From NCBI GenBank assembly GCA_026214975.1, contig JAOBSW010000209.1:153047-217046 (forward strand): a DNA stretch of 64,000 bases, read 5' to 3'. Both the position numbers and the translations under genes were made by a program. The notes below the pieces were generated by a model that was given only the letters and a program-made list of their open reading frames with translations, did no database searches and was not told the origin of the DNA. Of the stretch, positions 11,405 through 22,230 are shown piece by piece. Position 1 is the first letter of the stretch. Each line of letters starts with the position of its first letter. The DNA comes from Gentiana macrophylla. Taxonomy: Eukaryota > Streptophyta > Magnoliopsida > Gentianales > Gentianaceae.

Positions 11405-13765
11405 ACCTCTTTTGCTTCTATTCCTTTTGTCAGCCTATCAGCTTTGGCAGCAACATCAATATGATGTATGCTTAGCATATTATAAACTATTACCACCTAC
11501 AAAAATGGTAATAGTATAATAATATGTTTTTTGGTGTATAATATGTTTTCTACTTTCAAAACGATCAACGTTCTGATGTTGTAATATATTCATATTCCAT
11601 ATTCCAGTATTTTATCCTAACCATGTATCCCCGATTTCATATCATGAGTGTGTATACGTGCTGTGGCGTTGTCTGGCACTCCTCTAGTATTATTTATTAT
11701 AGTGTCTTGTTATTATATACTAAAACTAATTTTCTATTTCTATTATACTAAGGCCTACCCTCTTTTCTATTTTGGGCTAGCTTCTTTACATAAAACCGAG
11801 CCCAATATTTGTTAAAGCCCTTCAGCCTTTATACATTATAACCTAATTCCCTTTGTAAAACTCCTCCGCCCCCATTCCGTTTCCTTACCCAATATTTCAT
11901 AGAAACTTCCACCATTAATTAGAAAACCCTAGTCTCTTTTGAGTCTTTTCCATTTACTCTCCCCATAATAATATTTCATAGAAACTTCCACGGTTCCACC
12001 ATTAATTAGAAACTTTCGCAAGAATACTAAATAAGAAACAAACTTTCGCTATTACGCTATATAAACTTTTCTCCCTAATAATATAATTTCCTCTCTTTGT
12101 CCTGAAAAACTCAAACGGCCTCATAGGATCCTCTCAACGATGAAAAGCTTTGTGCTTAACGATGAAATTTCTCTAGTGACTTTTCCCCACTTTCAAAACG
12201 CGGTCTTGCCGTCGATATCTCACCGGCGAATGTTTCTCTTTCACTTCGCTTTCGCTTAGACCCAAATTTCATCATATTCTTCTTTATGTAGCCATTTAAG
12301 CTTTTAGTTTTTCAAATTTCATACTGGGTCTGTTCGAGAGATTCTAAAGTTCCGAAATTTCATCTGGGTTCTGCTCGAGAGAGATTCTTAGCTTCTAAAG
12401 TTTCGAAATTTGACCTTGGTTATTGGTGACTATAAAGATTTTGAAAAGAAACCAAGCTTTTGAAGCTCAAAGATCTGAACGGTTTTTTAATTTGGTTCAG
12501 AAAAGAAGGGAGATTCTTCAACTGTTAGTGGAAAATTAGATGATCCAGACATGAAGAAAGCTCTGTTCTTCCAACCGAAATAAGGCTTTGTATATCTGAT
12601 TTCTCTGCAACTGTGGTATCACTGGCTCTATGGTGCGGTCTGATAAAGCTGTTGCTGCGTTTGGAGCCATTTGGTGCTTAGATGGCAGAGTCTATGAAGA
12701 AAGCATTGATCTTTGATGCTGAAAAGGAAATCTATCTGCATTATCAGCCAAAAAGGTAACATCTTTTCTTATATGTTCTGACATGATGCCAAGATCGAAT
12801 CTTTTCTATTTTCTCTGACTAATCTGTTTCTCTTGGTCTGAAACCTATTTCGAATCTGAGCCCAACGCGAATTTGATGTTAAGAATCTGTGTTAGCATTT
12901 TATGGATCTAATCTTCTGTATGTATAATCATTTTTATAAATGTTAAGTCATATGTTCTAAGTATGATATGTGTTTTATGGGTTAAAAATAAGGGAGAATT
13001 GATGTTTCTATATTAATGCTCTGCTTTTGGTAAAAGGTCTTATCTTCTCTATTCCTTTCTCTTTGTGTATAATCAAATAAATATTTATAGTTGGATCCTT
13101 TTAGGTTGTATTACTTAGTTTGTTGACTTTGCCTTTATGTTTGTTTACTCTTTTAAACTCGTATCCGTTGTATGGCTTTATTTCTGGGCGGCTGGAAGTT
13201 AGAGTCTCTCTTTATATATTCTCCTCTGTAATTCTCTCTTCATCATTAAACAATAATCATCTTCTCTTTCATTAAATCTTACACTCTTGTAACCTGGGAA
13301 GGTGATTTCTGTTAATAGACGTAACCGTGCTTATTGTGATCTGTTACTTGGACCTGAATCGTATGTATCTCATATTCTAATCTATGGCATATTGGCATGG
13401 AAGATGCGGTAAGCCTGTAACTTTAGATGTCCTTAGTTTCTGACGTCTATGTCTATCAAGTTGAGACTAGGTTTTATTTTCGAGTGCTGACTGTATTTCT
13501 GCAACCCGTTCCTTGTAATTTTGGTTTTGAGGAAGTACATGGGCTGTTTGGTTATGAATATATTCACTTTTTTCACCTCCGATCACTTCGCATCTGAAAA
13601 AGCAGCCTTTTTCGATGACTTTCTTCCACTTTTTCTCCTCACAATACACAAACCCAATATGTTTGGCATAAACCCAAAGCAGACGAAACAACCTTTCAAT
13701 CAAAAATTGTCAATCAGACCTATGCTCTCTTTTTCTTTTGTGATTTTAGGCTAGGAACTATGACT
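11405..13765. other. Non-coding region with gene-like leader and a possible exon
   Basis: No full gene is recognised. A CTAG followed by T at 11684-11687 is a candidate Helitron 3' terminus. Around 11732-11760 the sequence tctatttctattatactaa resembles plant Helitron 5' ends, so a second element could start here. Positions 12100-12700 read like a plant 5' leader rich in CT and GAGA stretches. A methionine-started frame at 12682-12755 (MAESMKKALIFDAEKE and following) ends exactly at a GTAAC donor, which suggests a captured first exon. I cannot name the gene. Confidence 0.35.
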
Positions 13766-13774
13766 GGCACTTGC

Positions 13775-13924
13775 GGGAAATTCCAAGGTAGGGACTCCCT
13801 ACAAGGGAGTCCCCTATGTGGCATGATATGGACCACAAAGTCAAGTTGCAGAATGAAACTGTGTGGTCCAGATGATGCCACGTAGGCCTCTCCCTACAAG
13901 GGAGTCCCTAACATAGAACTTCCC
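13775..13924. mobile_element. 150 bp Mutator-like MITE with 9 bp target duplication
   Basis: The two halves are inverted copies of each other: gggaaattccaaggta at the left pairs with the reverse complement of tagaacttccc at the right, and the pairing continues through gtggca and tggaccaca to the middle. Each arm also contains a small palindrome, gggactccct followed by agggagtccc. The element is flanked by identical 9 bp direct repeats ggcacttgc at 13766-13774 and 13925-13933, the duplication length typical of Mutator-like transposons. There is no coding capacity, so movement would have depended on a transposase encoded elsewhere. Confidence 0.9.
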
Positions 13925-13934
13925 GGCACTTGCT

Positions 13935-14113
13935 CTAGGGAAAAAGATAATGCTTTCTTGTTATTTACTCACGTTAGACGGGCAGTCTTTTATCACGTGC
14001 AGACTTCTATATTGTTCTCCACTTCTAGGGAAAAAGATAATGCTTTCTTGTTATTTACTCACGTTAGACGGGCAGTCTTTTATCACGTGCAGACTTCTAT
14101 ATTGTTCTCCACT
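13935..14113. repeat. Perfect 90 bp tandem duplication
   Basis: The block starting ctagggaaaaagataatgc at 13935 is repeated from 14025 with no visible difference until about 14113. The first copy begins one base after the right target duplication of the adjacent MITE. Two overlapping short open frames across it are consequences of the duplication and not evidence of a gene. Confidence 0.9.
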
Positions 14114-14284
14114 AGATCCCAGAACAGGAGATACAATATTTGTTGTTTCGCCTTAGGTCTGTATATTTCTGTTTCAATTGCATTTTCTTCTCGAACATTA
14201 AACTTTTAATTCATTATGTGTATACTTATTTATTATTTATTATTTATTATTTCTTATTCATGATTTTTATTTGCTCTTGAATAG

Positions 14285-14464
14285 CTGGTGGCTATCAATA
14301 GTGAGGTTGCTTTGAGAAAAAGAAGTGGAACTCAAAGTTTGAAGAACTCAGAAAAGTCAGCCCATCTTATTTCCACAAGAGAAGTCGAGAAACGAGAAGA
14401 GAACTTGAAGAAAGCACTAAATGTTGAGAATTTTTGTGAACGTAGTAGTGAACCATACAAATAG
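14285..14464 (+). pseudogene. CRWN/NMCP1-like exon fragment
   Basis: A 60-codon frame starts right after a ttgaatag acceptor-like site. It contains AHLISTREVEKREENLKKAL, which closely resembles the coiled-coil rod of CROWDED NUCLEI / nuclear matrix constituent protein 1, where a VEKREENLxKALGVEKxC motif is conserved. It then degenerates and ends at TAG. In intact plants these proteins form the nuclear lamina-like layer. Only this short piece is present, so I read it as a captured or decayed exon. Minus-strand pieces of the adjacent CRWN segment lie at 14953-15069 and 15286-15360. Confidence 0.65.
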
Positions 14465-14515
14465 GTAAATATGGGGGGCAAGAAGAGCAGCAAGCATATC
14501 GTGCCTCAAAATATT

Positions 14516-14890
14516 CAGAGCATAAACTATGTCATGATATATATATATTTATTTAATTCAAATTATACTTTTTTCAGGTCATAATATCTGATACAAATAA
14601 AAAAGGAGAAAGAGAATTTAAAATTATCTCGTTCATTAAGACAGATGTTTGGAAGGAACCATACACATGCCATATTCGTGCGAATATAATGCCATACCTG
14701 TGCGAATATGGCATGTGTTTGGTTCCTTCCAAACATGTGTTTTAATGAACGAGATAATTTTAATTCTCCTTCTCCTCTCCTTTTCATTCATATCAGATAT
14801 TATGACCTGAATAAATATTATAATTTAAATTATATACATACACACTTGTAGAGATAACATTCAACATATGTCATAGTTTTATGCCCTGGA
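14516..14890. repeat. Long inverted repeat (fold-back), ~375 bp
   Basis: The left arm from cagagcataaactatg (14516) pairs with the right arm ending catagttttatgccctg (about 14890). The inner ~237 bp (14574-14810) is nearly palindromic, from tcaggtcataatatctgata to its reverse complement tatcagatattatgacctga. The loop lies around 14680-14700, within catgccatattcg-type sequence. I found no target duplication at either boundary. It sits between plus- and minus-strand CRWN fragments, so it may be an inverted duplication of captured intron sequence or a MITE within it. Confidence 0.8.
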
Positions 14891-14952
14891 TCTTTACCCC
14901 TGATAGCTCATTTCTTATTGCAATTTCCGATCAAATTCCAAGCTCTTTGGAG

Positions 14953-15069
14953 TTATCTCTGTAATGATTTATCTTGAACTCCGTATGCTAATGCATCAGC
15001 CAACTTGGCCTCAAATGCAAGTTTAAAATGTTCACACACAGCACGTGCTTCACGTAAAGCTTGTTCTAG
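14953..15069 (-). pseudogene. CRWN/NMCP1-like exon fragment, minus strand, copy 1
   Basis: Read on the minus strand, a 39-codon frame follows a cttgttgtag acceptor and contains LEQALREARAVCEHFKLAFE, then AKLADALAYGVQDKSLQ and a stop. This resembles the CRWN coiled-coil segment EKALRxxRxE...KLAxANALV, which directly follows the KREENLxKALGVE segment in the intact family. It is a plausible next exon of the same captured gene, but inverted relative to the plus-strand exon at 14285-14464. Confidence 0.6.
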
Positions 15070-15285
15070 CTACAACAAGAATAAAATTATAGGGAAATTT
15101 ATTTAAAAAAAGTGCATGCAGGTGATGATGATTCGCAAAAGAACTTTATTTGAGTGATTAGGTTAAAGGGTTTGATTTTGTGTGTAAAATGAAGGTTTTT
15201 AGATGAAGAGACCCTTTTAAATGAAGAGAGGGTTGACCAAGTCCTTTTAAATGAAGACCCCTAAATTATATACCTAAGTGTGGCT

Positions 15286-15360
15286 TTACATAGGGTGCTT
15301 GGCCTCAGATTCAAGTTTAAAATGTTCGCATTCAGCACGTGCGTCACGTAAAACTCGTTC
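15286..15360 (-). pseudogene. CRWN/NMCP1-like exon fragment, minus strand, copy 2
   Basis: A second, diverged copy of the same exon as 14953-15069. It follows a cttgttatag acceptor and reads ERVLRDARAECEHFKLESEA before ending at a stop. Two copies of one exon about 300 bp apart on the same strand indicate local duplication after or during capture. Confidence 0.55.
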
Positions 15361-15640
15361 CTATAACAAGAATAAATTATACACCTAATGGCGGCTTTAC
15401 ATAGGGCTTTTGGGGGTGTGGCCAACCCCTTAAAATAAAATATTATGTATAAATAATAACTATTTTTTTATAAACGTGTATATATATATATATATATATG
15501 TGTGAAATTGACCTCTTTATTTTAATATATTGACCTTCTGTTTTTATCTATTTTCATATTATTACATGTATAGAATTGAATATGTCAAACCGTTAATTGA
15601 CAAATTTCTGACCCTTATACTAAAAATCCTTAGGCTATGT

Positions 15641-15687
15641 TAGAACAAAAAGGTAAAACACGGAACCAGATCTAACAGAGACTATTA
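15641..15687. repeat. Direct repeat, left copy (~47 bp)
   Basis: The stretch starting gaacaaaaaggtaaaacacg is repeated with few changes at about 20706-20752 (aaacaaaaaggtaaagcacg...). The two copies bracket a 5 kb block that carries a minus-strand RPA remnant and a Helitron-like terminus. They could be parts of a duplicated host site or of a larger flanking element. Confidence 0.7.
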
Positions 15688-16371
15688 GATAATGCAAATA
15701 CTCTATATACTAGTAGAGAGACAACACTGTCTGGCTGCGTGACCTAACATACCCAACATGTAATTGTTGAAATGGCTAAATATCATTCTATAATTTCAAA
15801 ATGCAGATTCTATTTGGGTCTTTGAATCACCTATACTTCAACATAAAAAAAAACAACTAAAAATAAATAACAAACAAATAACTCCAAACAAGGCAGGGGC
15901 ATACATTAACAAGCAGAATACATAACGAGGACTTGAAGCGTACAAAAATTAAAGCAGTTTCTCTTCGCCTATATATAAAGCGTACATGCGCTAGAGAATA
16001 GGCTACTCTTGGCCATAGATAAGTACTAAATAGCGATGATTATTTTACCCAGTATACCTGTATGTTTATGTATTTTATAAGCATTAGAATGATTTTTTCT
16101 GATGCTTATAATACAGAAACATTATATATAGCAAAAGATAGTTGTATTACACAAAAGGTTCACTGGCATTGTTTAAAAAACAAAATAGCACCAGAACTTG
16201 ACACTCTTTTTCTTTATTTTTGATTTTCTTGATTGGGCTTTCAAGTCCAGAAGTTGCTTCAATTGCTTTTCCAGCAGCATTGGTAGCATATGGATTAAAT
16301 GATAACGCATACATAAGAAATGTTACCTATTGGTTCGTTGTGTTCAATCCATTTATAAAGCTTTGAAAACT

Positions 16372-16554
16372 TTATAAAGTTGAAACGCATGGGATACTGT
16401 AAGGGACTGCATCTTCAATAAGCTCTACATGTGTATAGTTAGTAAGAGTCCACACGTAACCATAATCACCAACTTGAAATTCTAGATTCGCTTCTTTAAT
16501 AAAAGCGTTTGACAAATAGTAGCGATCGTAGGGCTGCATTAGTCTGTTAAACAT
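16372..16554 (-). pseudogene. RPA-like OB-fold fragment, minus strand
   Basis: A minus-strand frame containing PYDRYYLSNAFIKEANLEF followed by FQVGDYGYVWTLTNYTHVEL. It aligns by eye with exon 2 of the plus-strand RPA-like gene (FKRYRISNAKLTPAF... VGDYNFTWIIRSETPVELIE), including spacing. It is a single exon-sized remnant of a second RPA-like gene. The rest is not recognisable, which fits a decayed or non-autonomous Helitron. Confidence 0.7.
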
Positions 16555-16559
16555 GCTGA

Positions 16560-19500
16560 TATTCGGTTAATAGGCAACAACTCATATCATGGTACCCTTT
16601 GAAAACAGAACGGATAGCAAACAATTAACATACATAAATTTGTTAATCACGGCAAAATTCAATTGAAATGACATTAAAGCCTAATCTGCGGGAACTTTAA
16701 CAAGTTTGAATAATGATATATGTATAAATACACTTTTTCTATATAACCATGACCATTACAATTAAGAACAAAAAATCTGACATGAATCATAGGGGCACAA
16801 AAATGAGAAAACATGAAAGCTAACACCCCACACTGAAATATACAACAATGAGAAATATGTGTATTGTACAACAAAATATAAAGTCGAGGATCACACATAT
16901 AATAATTCTATATGTTCAATTTATGATCCTAAATAGAATAGTATGCAAATGGTAAACAAAACTAAAGTTTTCATAGAGTCGTCTTACAGAGACCCTTGAT
17001 ATTTAATCAGGCGTGCACTATCCCCAGTGCACAATTTTCACTCGTAGAATGACAAACATGAAAACATAAACGTTTCGCCTATCATCTTCTTAGATTTCTT
17101 GGATCACCATCTCTTTCAAAAGCTTAAGCTTGAGAAAGTGAGTGGTTTAAATATTTAAACATAACACACCTGAACACTTTTCTTGCAGCATGAGTAAGAG
17201 AAACATAACTATTATCAACAAATCAAAAGAATGCTAAGTAATATGGTTCACCAAAACAGTATTGTAATTTGAGGCGGAGCAGACAGCATATGAGCTGGGA
17301 ATTTATCTGTTACGCCATCAATTTGTATAGATAATATATTATCTGTACACCGATTTCCCATAGACCTTACAAATATTTAGGTGAAAAGTTGACCGCTCAA
17401 CAACTAATATAATTTTATCATCCTATATGATCCCATAGCAAGAACATCTATCAAACTTGATCGAACCACACTCAAAGAATCAGGTTTTGATGACCCAAGT
17501 CACACTTAATCATATCTTTTACTCGGGATCATGTATCAGTTTGGAACATCGGTCTTGTCTGTATTCAATGCAACGCAAGCTTACAGACAAGATTAAGTAC
17601 TCGCAAACATATAAAGAGCAGGACTGCTCGATGGGATTTAACAAGAAAATCTAACCACTAAAAAAGGTTCACACTTAATCATATCCTGAATCTTAGGGGC
17701 ACAAAAAAATTAAAAATGAAAATTAACTCTATCGCCGATGATGGAGAAATCAGTAAAAAGAAAAATAAAGGTATACCAAACTGATTATGCAAAACAACAG
17801 CTAATCAAGCTTAAAAAATCTTGAACTTGGTAGAATAAACTCCAAGGGCAAACACGAAGAGCGTAAAAATGGATATATTCACAAAAAAGTAAACAGAACA
17901 AAAAAATCGTTTTGTTACCTCCGTATCAGTCAGCACATATCCTTGATATTTTTTTACCAGATTTCCCAATCTTTACATCATCTTTTCACAACACCTGGAC
18001 TATAACAGTCCAAAACCTTTTTGAACCTAGTAGATCAAAAGCATTGCATATTTGCCTGCCTTGGTTGTTCTACCAAGAATAAACAGATGGTATGTTGGTT
18101 AGAGCTTCTATGCGGACGAACAATTTGAATGATGTAATCTAATCATGTTACTTCTCAACTATGGTAACATTGATCACATGACCAAGAAACTAACCAAAAC
18201 ATAACAACATCCGATTTAATATAATAAAGTTGAGACAATAAGTGAAGCATATTGCAGAAGTACCAGAAGAGCTTCCATTGCAGTTGTACAGAGCATGAAG
18301 AACCAGCAACAATATCACTGTCGTAATACACCAGACGAACACCATAGTCTAAAACCAACAAAAACAAGGTACAATATCAAAGACGTTAATGTTATAGCGG
18401 AGATATTGCAGTGCAATCTCAGTTCTATTACATTTGGTAATTGAAAAAATTCACAAACACCCAATTATCAAAGGAATTAAAAGAAGATCACAACTCTCAC
18501 CATTATCAAATAACAACAAATCTCCAAATCCATATCACTTTCAAAAACAAAACCAAAATGTTTTAAGACATCATAAATAATAAATTAGATGCACTGTGCC
18601 ATCTATTCGTGCAGTACTTTAAAAACAGGGACCAGAAATACGTTCAAGAAAAATAGCATCCGTACAGCACAAAGGACTAACATTTTAAAAGCTCAAAAAT
18701 TTAATGCTACTGACATTTATAAGTACCTAATACCTTGGTTTTCTCAATGAATGCATAGGAAAAGTACATGTTCAGCGCCATTTTCTTTATCCTATGTCGT
18801 AGACCTCTCTTCATTAAACTCAATAGTTTTTTTAATCAGTAAGCAAGAAAGATTTTTTTTTTCTTCTTTTACTTGTCATTTAGTATGATATCCTCTCCTA
18901 TTAAAATATTATGGTTGTACAATGGTACTTCACTGGCGTGAATTTCAAAATTATGAATGACTTTGGTTTTCAAGATACAAATCATGATCTTGTTACTTCA
19001 ACAACGCATTTAATTTTAAACGGTCATGAAGCATGTATTATGAGTCCTGAGTAGTTCTTAAACCATTTAGAGATGGACGTCTTTAAAGGAACCACGCCAA
19101 ATCTACTGTTTTTGGCTCCCACAGTACAATCGACTTTATTTCAAGCGATTCCACAGCTGAGAATCGATTTCCCACCGTGTGAAAGTCAGATTCTCAACTC
19201 TATAATCGACTTTATGCCAGTCAATTGTTTTCGGTGTGGTGCCCTTAAAATCGCACTTTACACTACATCACATGATATAAGTGTAACCCTGAAATAATTA
19301 GAACCACCCATTCATCACCAATCACCCCTTAGTAGGATTTGATTTACAAGAAACACCAGGACAAAATTAAAACTACTAATTCTATAAAATCATCATCATG
19401 TCTAGCTAGTTTCATCAGAGATTTATATATGACCGATTCTGTTTCCAGTATCCTGTATTGCACAGATCGTGAAGCTAAAGCCTTTATAACCCAACTACCC

Positions 19501-20160
19501 GAGGATGATCAAGAAATCAATCGCCACAAGTTGTTCAGTTTTTCCTCCCAAAATGCTTTGTATTAAGTAGTGATTTAGCAAATTAAACAAAAACAACAAA
19601 AAAAATAGCTATGATGTGAGACTAAAGCTAACAAATCAGTCAACCCAAATACACTTTACATCAATTAAGTTCAGATTTGGAAAAAGTGCATCAGCAAACA
19701 ATGAATGAACTTTATTTGGTAAAAGTGTATCATCAAAGTAAATGTACAAGGCAAAATCAGTAATTCCAACAAATACAACAGAACAAAAAGATGACGAAGT
19801 ACAATCCTAACAAGAACAAATAGGCATTCACACACAAATAAGGGGAGAAGAGTAATACATAACCCAAATCAATAAATTTCAACTAACAACACATCATTGT
19901 AAACAGAGAATGAAAGCATTTAAAGCATCAAATAAATATGCATGCACATATATAATAAATAATCAATACAGAGAATAAAAGAATTTACCCATTTGAAAAT
20001 TTGTCTTATTGCTTGCTTGAACAGAGAGAGAATCGAGAGAGTAGAAAGCAGTGTTTGGTGACTAAAAGGACAAAAAAAATCTGGTTTATAAAGAGTTCAA
20101 AGCCATCGAATATGAACTGAAAAGAAAAATTAATGCTATTATCCAGTCAAAAACCTTCAA
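16560..20160. other. AT-rich region with weak minus-strand exon-like segments
   Basis: No gene can be named. On the minus strand, a small frame starting MALNMYFSYAFIEKTK (about 18790 down to 18738) ends at a GTATTA donor. A further frame near 18360-18240 follows a tttag acceptor and encodes a hydrophobic stretch. These could be exons of a captured gene whose first exon is at 20165-20460, but frames and splice phases do not verify this. The rest is low-complexity AT-rich sequence. Confidence 0.3.
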
Positions 20161-20164
20161 TATA

Positions 20165-20460
20165 CTCACCGTAAAACCCCTTCGATCGACATAATATCCG
20201 CATGAGAAATAAACCACCGTGTAAAAGCCTTCTTGTACTTTCATTGACCTCCCTTTTTCGTCCTTGATTAGACCTAATTCGTCCCAAAGCGTGTACCCAT
20301 AGCTCAATCCATTGGATAGAACGCCGTAAAATCTTCGCCGGATACTATCATCTTGGTTTCCCCTTCGAAATCCAAGAAATGGTAGCTATATTGATGGAAA
20401 GTGAAAAAACCTTTTGTAGCCGGGTGAGTGAGGAGAATTGGGGGAAGTTTCATGACATTG
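20165..20460 (-). pseudogene. Unidentified exon-like gene fragment, minus strand
   Basis: Read on the minus strand, a methionine-started frame begins MKLPPILLTHPATKGFFTFH and continues through FLDFEGETKMIVSGEDFTA. After an apparent shift near 20310 it continues as YGYTLWDELGLIKDEKGRSM and then a FYTVVYFSCGYYVDRRGF stretch, ending at a GTGAGT donor at about 20170. The composition is that of a globular plant protein and not of a repeat. I do not recognise the family. It lies ~200 bp inside a Helitron-like 5' terminus, so it is probably a captured gene fragment. Confidence 0.5.
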
Positions 20461-20639
20461 TGAAATGAAAAAGTATATAAGTAAAAAAGAAAAGAAAAGA
20501 AAATATTTACTTTTAATGTCTGATACATCTCTGAAAGAAAAAAAAAACGGGAAAAAGAAAATTAAATGTATAAAATACCACATGTCAGCACCACAATTTT
20601 CCTTGCAAACTGCCGACGTGGATGATTGTGGGAAGAGCA

Positions 20640-20664
20640 TTTTGATGCTCTTAATAGTAGATAG
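20640..20664 (-). other. Candidate Helitron 5' terminus, minus strand
   Basis: The reverse complement reads tctatctactattaagagc, resembling the TCTxTACTATTAA starts of plant Helitrons and followed by a short gagcatcaaaatgctc fold. If correct, the element runs from ~20664 leftwards and contains the unidentified exon and the RPA remnant. I did not find a convincing 3' hairpin and CTRR end near 15700-16000. Confidence 0.35.
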
Positions 20665-20705
20665 ACTACCACAAATGCGTATACACCAAACTGTTAAAAT
20701 TCATA

Positions 20706-20752
20706 AAACAAAAAGGTAAAGCACGGAACCACATCTAACAAAGACTACCACA
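20706..20752. repeat. Direct repeat, right copy (~47 bp)
   Basis: Right-hand partner of the repeat at 15641-15687, sharing aaaaaggtaaa, cacggaacca and atctaaca blocks in the same order and orientation. Confidence 0.7.
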
Positions 20753-21117
20753 GATCTTAATATTGGAGGGAACTGTTACACGGTTTTCAAAGTTTTACGG
20801 GTTTTTCTTTTGAACGTCTTTTGGCTAATTAATGAAAAATATGGGATAAATTTGGTATGAGAAAGCTCAAGTATTTTGTTGCCTTAGACGTGCTGAGCTC
20901 CGGGTTACATTTTTTAGCTTTGCAACTTAGAGGTAGTTTGTTAAGTCGGAGTCAGGAGTGCGAATACGTTAATTTACTGAAATATGAAAATAATTAGATC
21001 GTTTGAAACCTCAATCCAACTGAAATTTGAAAATGTTCAAATTTATGATTTCACCCTTACAACACTTAAAGTTATAAAAAACCAAAAAATACATATGAAA
21101 GTTACATATTAATGTCG

Positions 21118-21192
<75 letters not shown>

Positions 21193-21899
21193 AATCATAT
21201 ATACATATACAATTATATTTTTTTTTGATCCATTCGATAATATGAACTGGTATAGTTGAAATATATATATGGAGAATTAGGGATAAAGATATCATTTGGA
21301 ATATTTTTGAGTAATAGGGCGTCCCAATATTTTCAATAAGGAGAAGGATAACTCGCATAATTTTTATAGTCTAAAGGACAAAACCTTAAAAAAAAAAAAT
21401 CTGACGCGGGAAGCCTGGACCCTACTCTAGTTTTTTGTTTTTGTTTTTTCTCTTTCCACCCGATTTTCAAACGATCATATCTTTTGATCTAGATATCCAA
21501 ACGTGAAGAAACTTTCACTGTTTATTTTTTATTTTTTAATGCTATTCGTTTTGAGACTTGGTTCGATATAATTACATTGTTTTTCATAAGATTTACTATC
21601 GAAATCCACTCAGTGAACTCCCCAGTGAATCCCGAAAATCAGTGAATTTCGAACAATAGTGAATTTCGACAGCGGATTTTTGGAAATAACGTCGGAATAT
21701 GTTGAATGTGTTCTCAAAATAAAGAGCATGAAAAATAAAAAATTTGGTGAAATAATTTTCAAATTTGGAATTCTATGAAAGATATGGATGAGAGAGAGTG
21801 TGTTGTTGTTTTTTATTTGTGTAAAAAATGCCGCCAAAAATAAAAGAAATTAAAAAAAATGTTTTGTCTTTTATGCAAAAGTTTAGCATGTTTCCTCAA

Positions 21900-21904
<5 letters not shown>
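20753..21904. repeat. Non-coding AT-rich region with CA/TA microsatellite
   Basis: A (CA)n run followed by a (TA)n run spans about 21119-21189. Between 21600 and 21680 the short phrase agtgaa recurs four to five times in different contexts. No gene is supported; the open frame across the microsatellite is low-complexity. Confidence 0.8.
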
Positions 21905-21952
<48 letters not shown>

Positions 21953-22230
21953 TGGGTTCCACATCATCATATATTATCCATGCTATCATACATACTACTA
22001 AAATAGTGCATCGATCACTATTTTAGTGCACTAATTATTGTTTGGTCTATTACAAATTGAGGAGCGTGGTTTAGTTAGGTTTAGTATTACCTAATAGCAG
22101 ATTTCCCGCTTCATTAACTGAGTCAAGACTCAAACAATAGCAGGGTCTTGCACTAAAATGGTGATCGGATGCACTATTTTAGTAGTATGTCTGATAGCGT
22201 GGATCAATAGGTATGTATATGAACTCAATT

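Larger units (their letters stand above)
3166..11687 (+). mobile_element. Helitron carrying Rep-helicase and RPA-like genes (5' end undefined)
   Basis: Two same-strand genes typical of autonomous plant Helitrons lie side by side: a Rep/PIF1-helicase (3166-7981) and an intron-containing RPA-like single-strand-binding gene (8442 to ~11345). Helitrons move by rolling-circle replication, so neither TIRs nor a target duplication are expected. A candidate 3' end is CTAG at 11684-11687 followed by T, preceded by a weak GTGC/GCAC stem at about 11658-11679. I did not find a convincing 5' TC terminus; it may lie within or left of the 428 bp array. The replicase is broken by frameshifts, so the copy is probably dead unless those are sequencing errors. 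Confidence 0.7.

Noticed and set aside
21011..21358. Minus-strand 115-residue frame
   Set aside because: Its translation is mostly the CA/TA microsatellite.
21949..21960. Telomere-like gggttggg
   Set aside because: A single occurrence at a MITE end; not a repeated TTTAGGG array.
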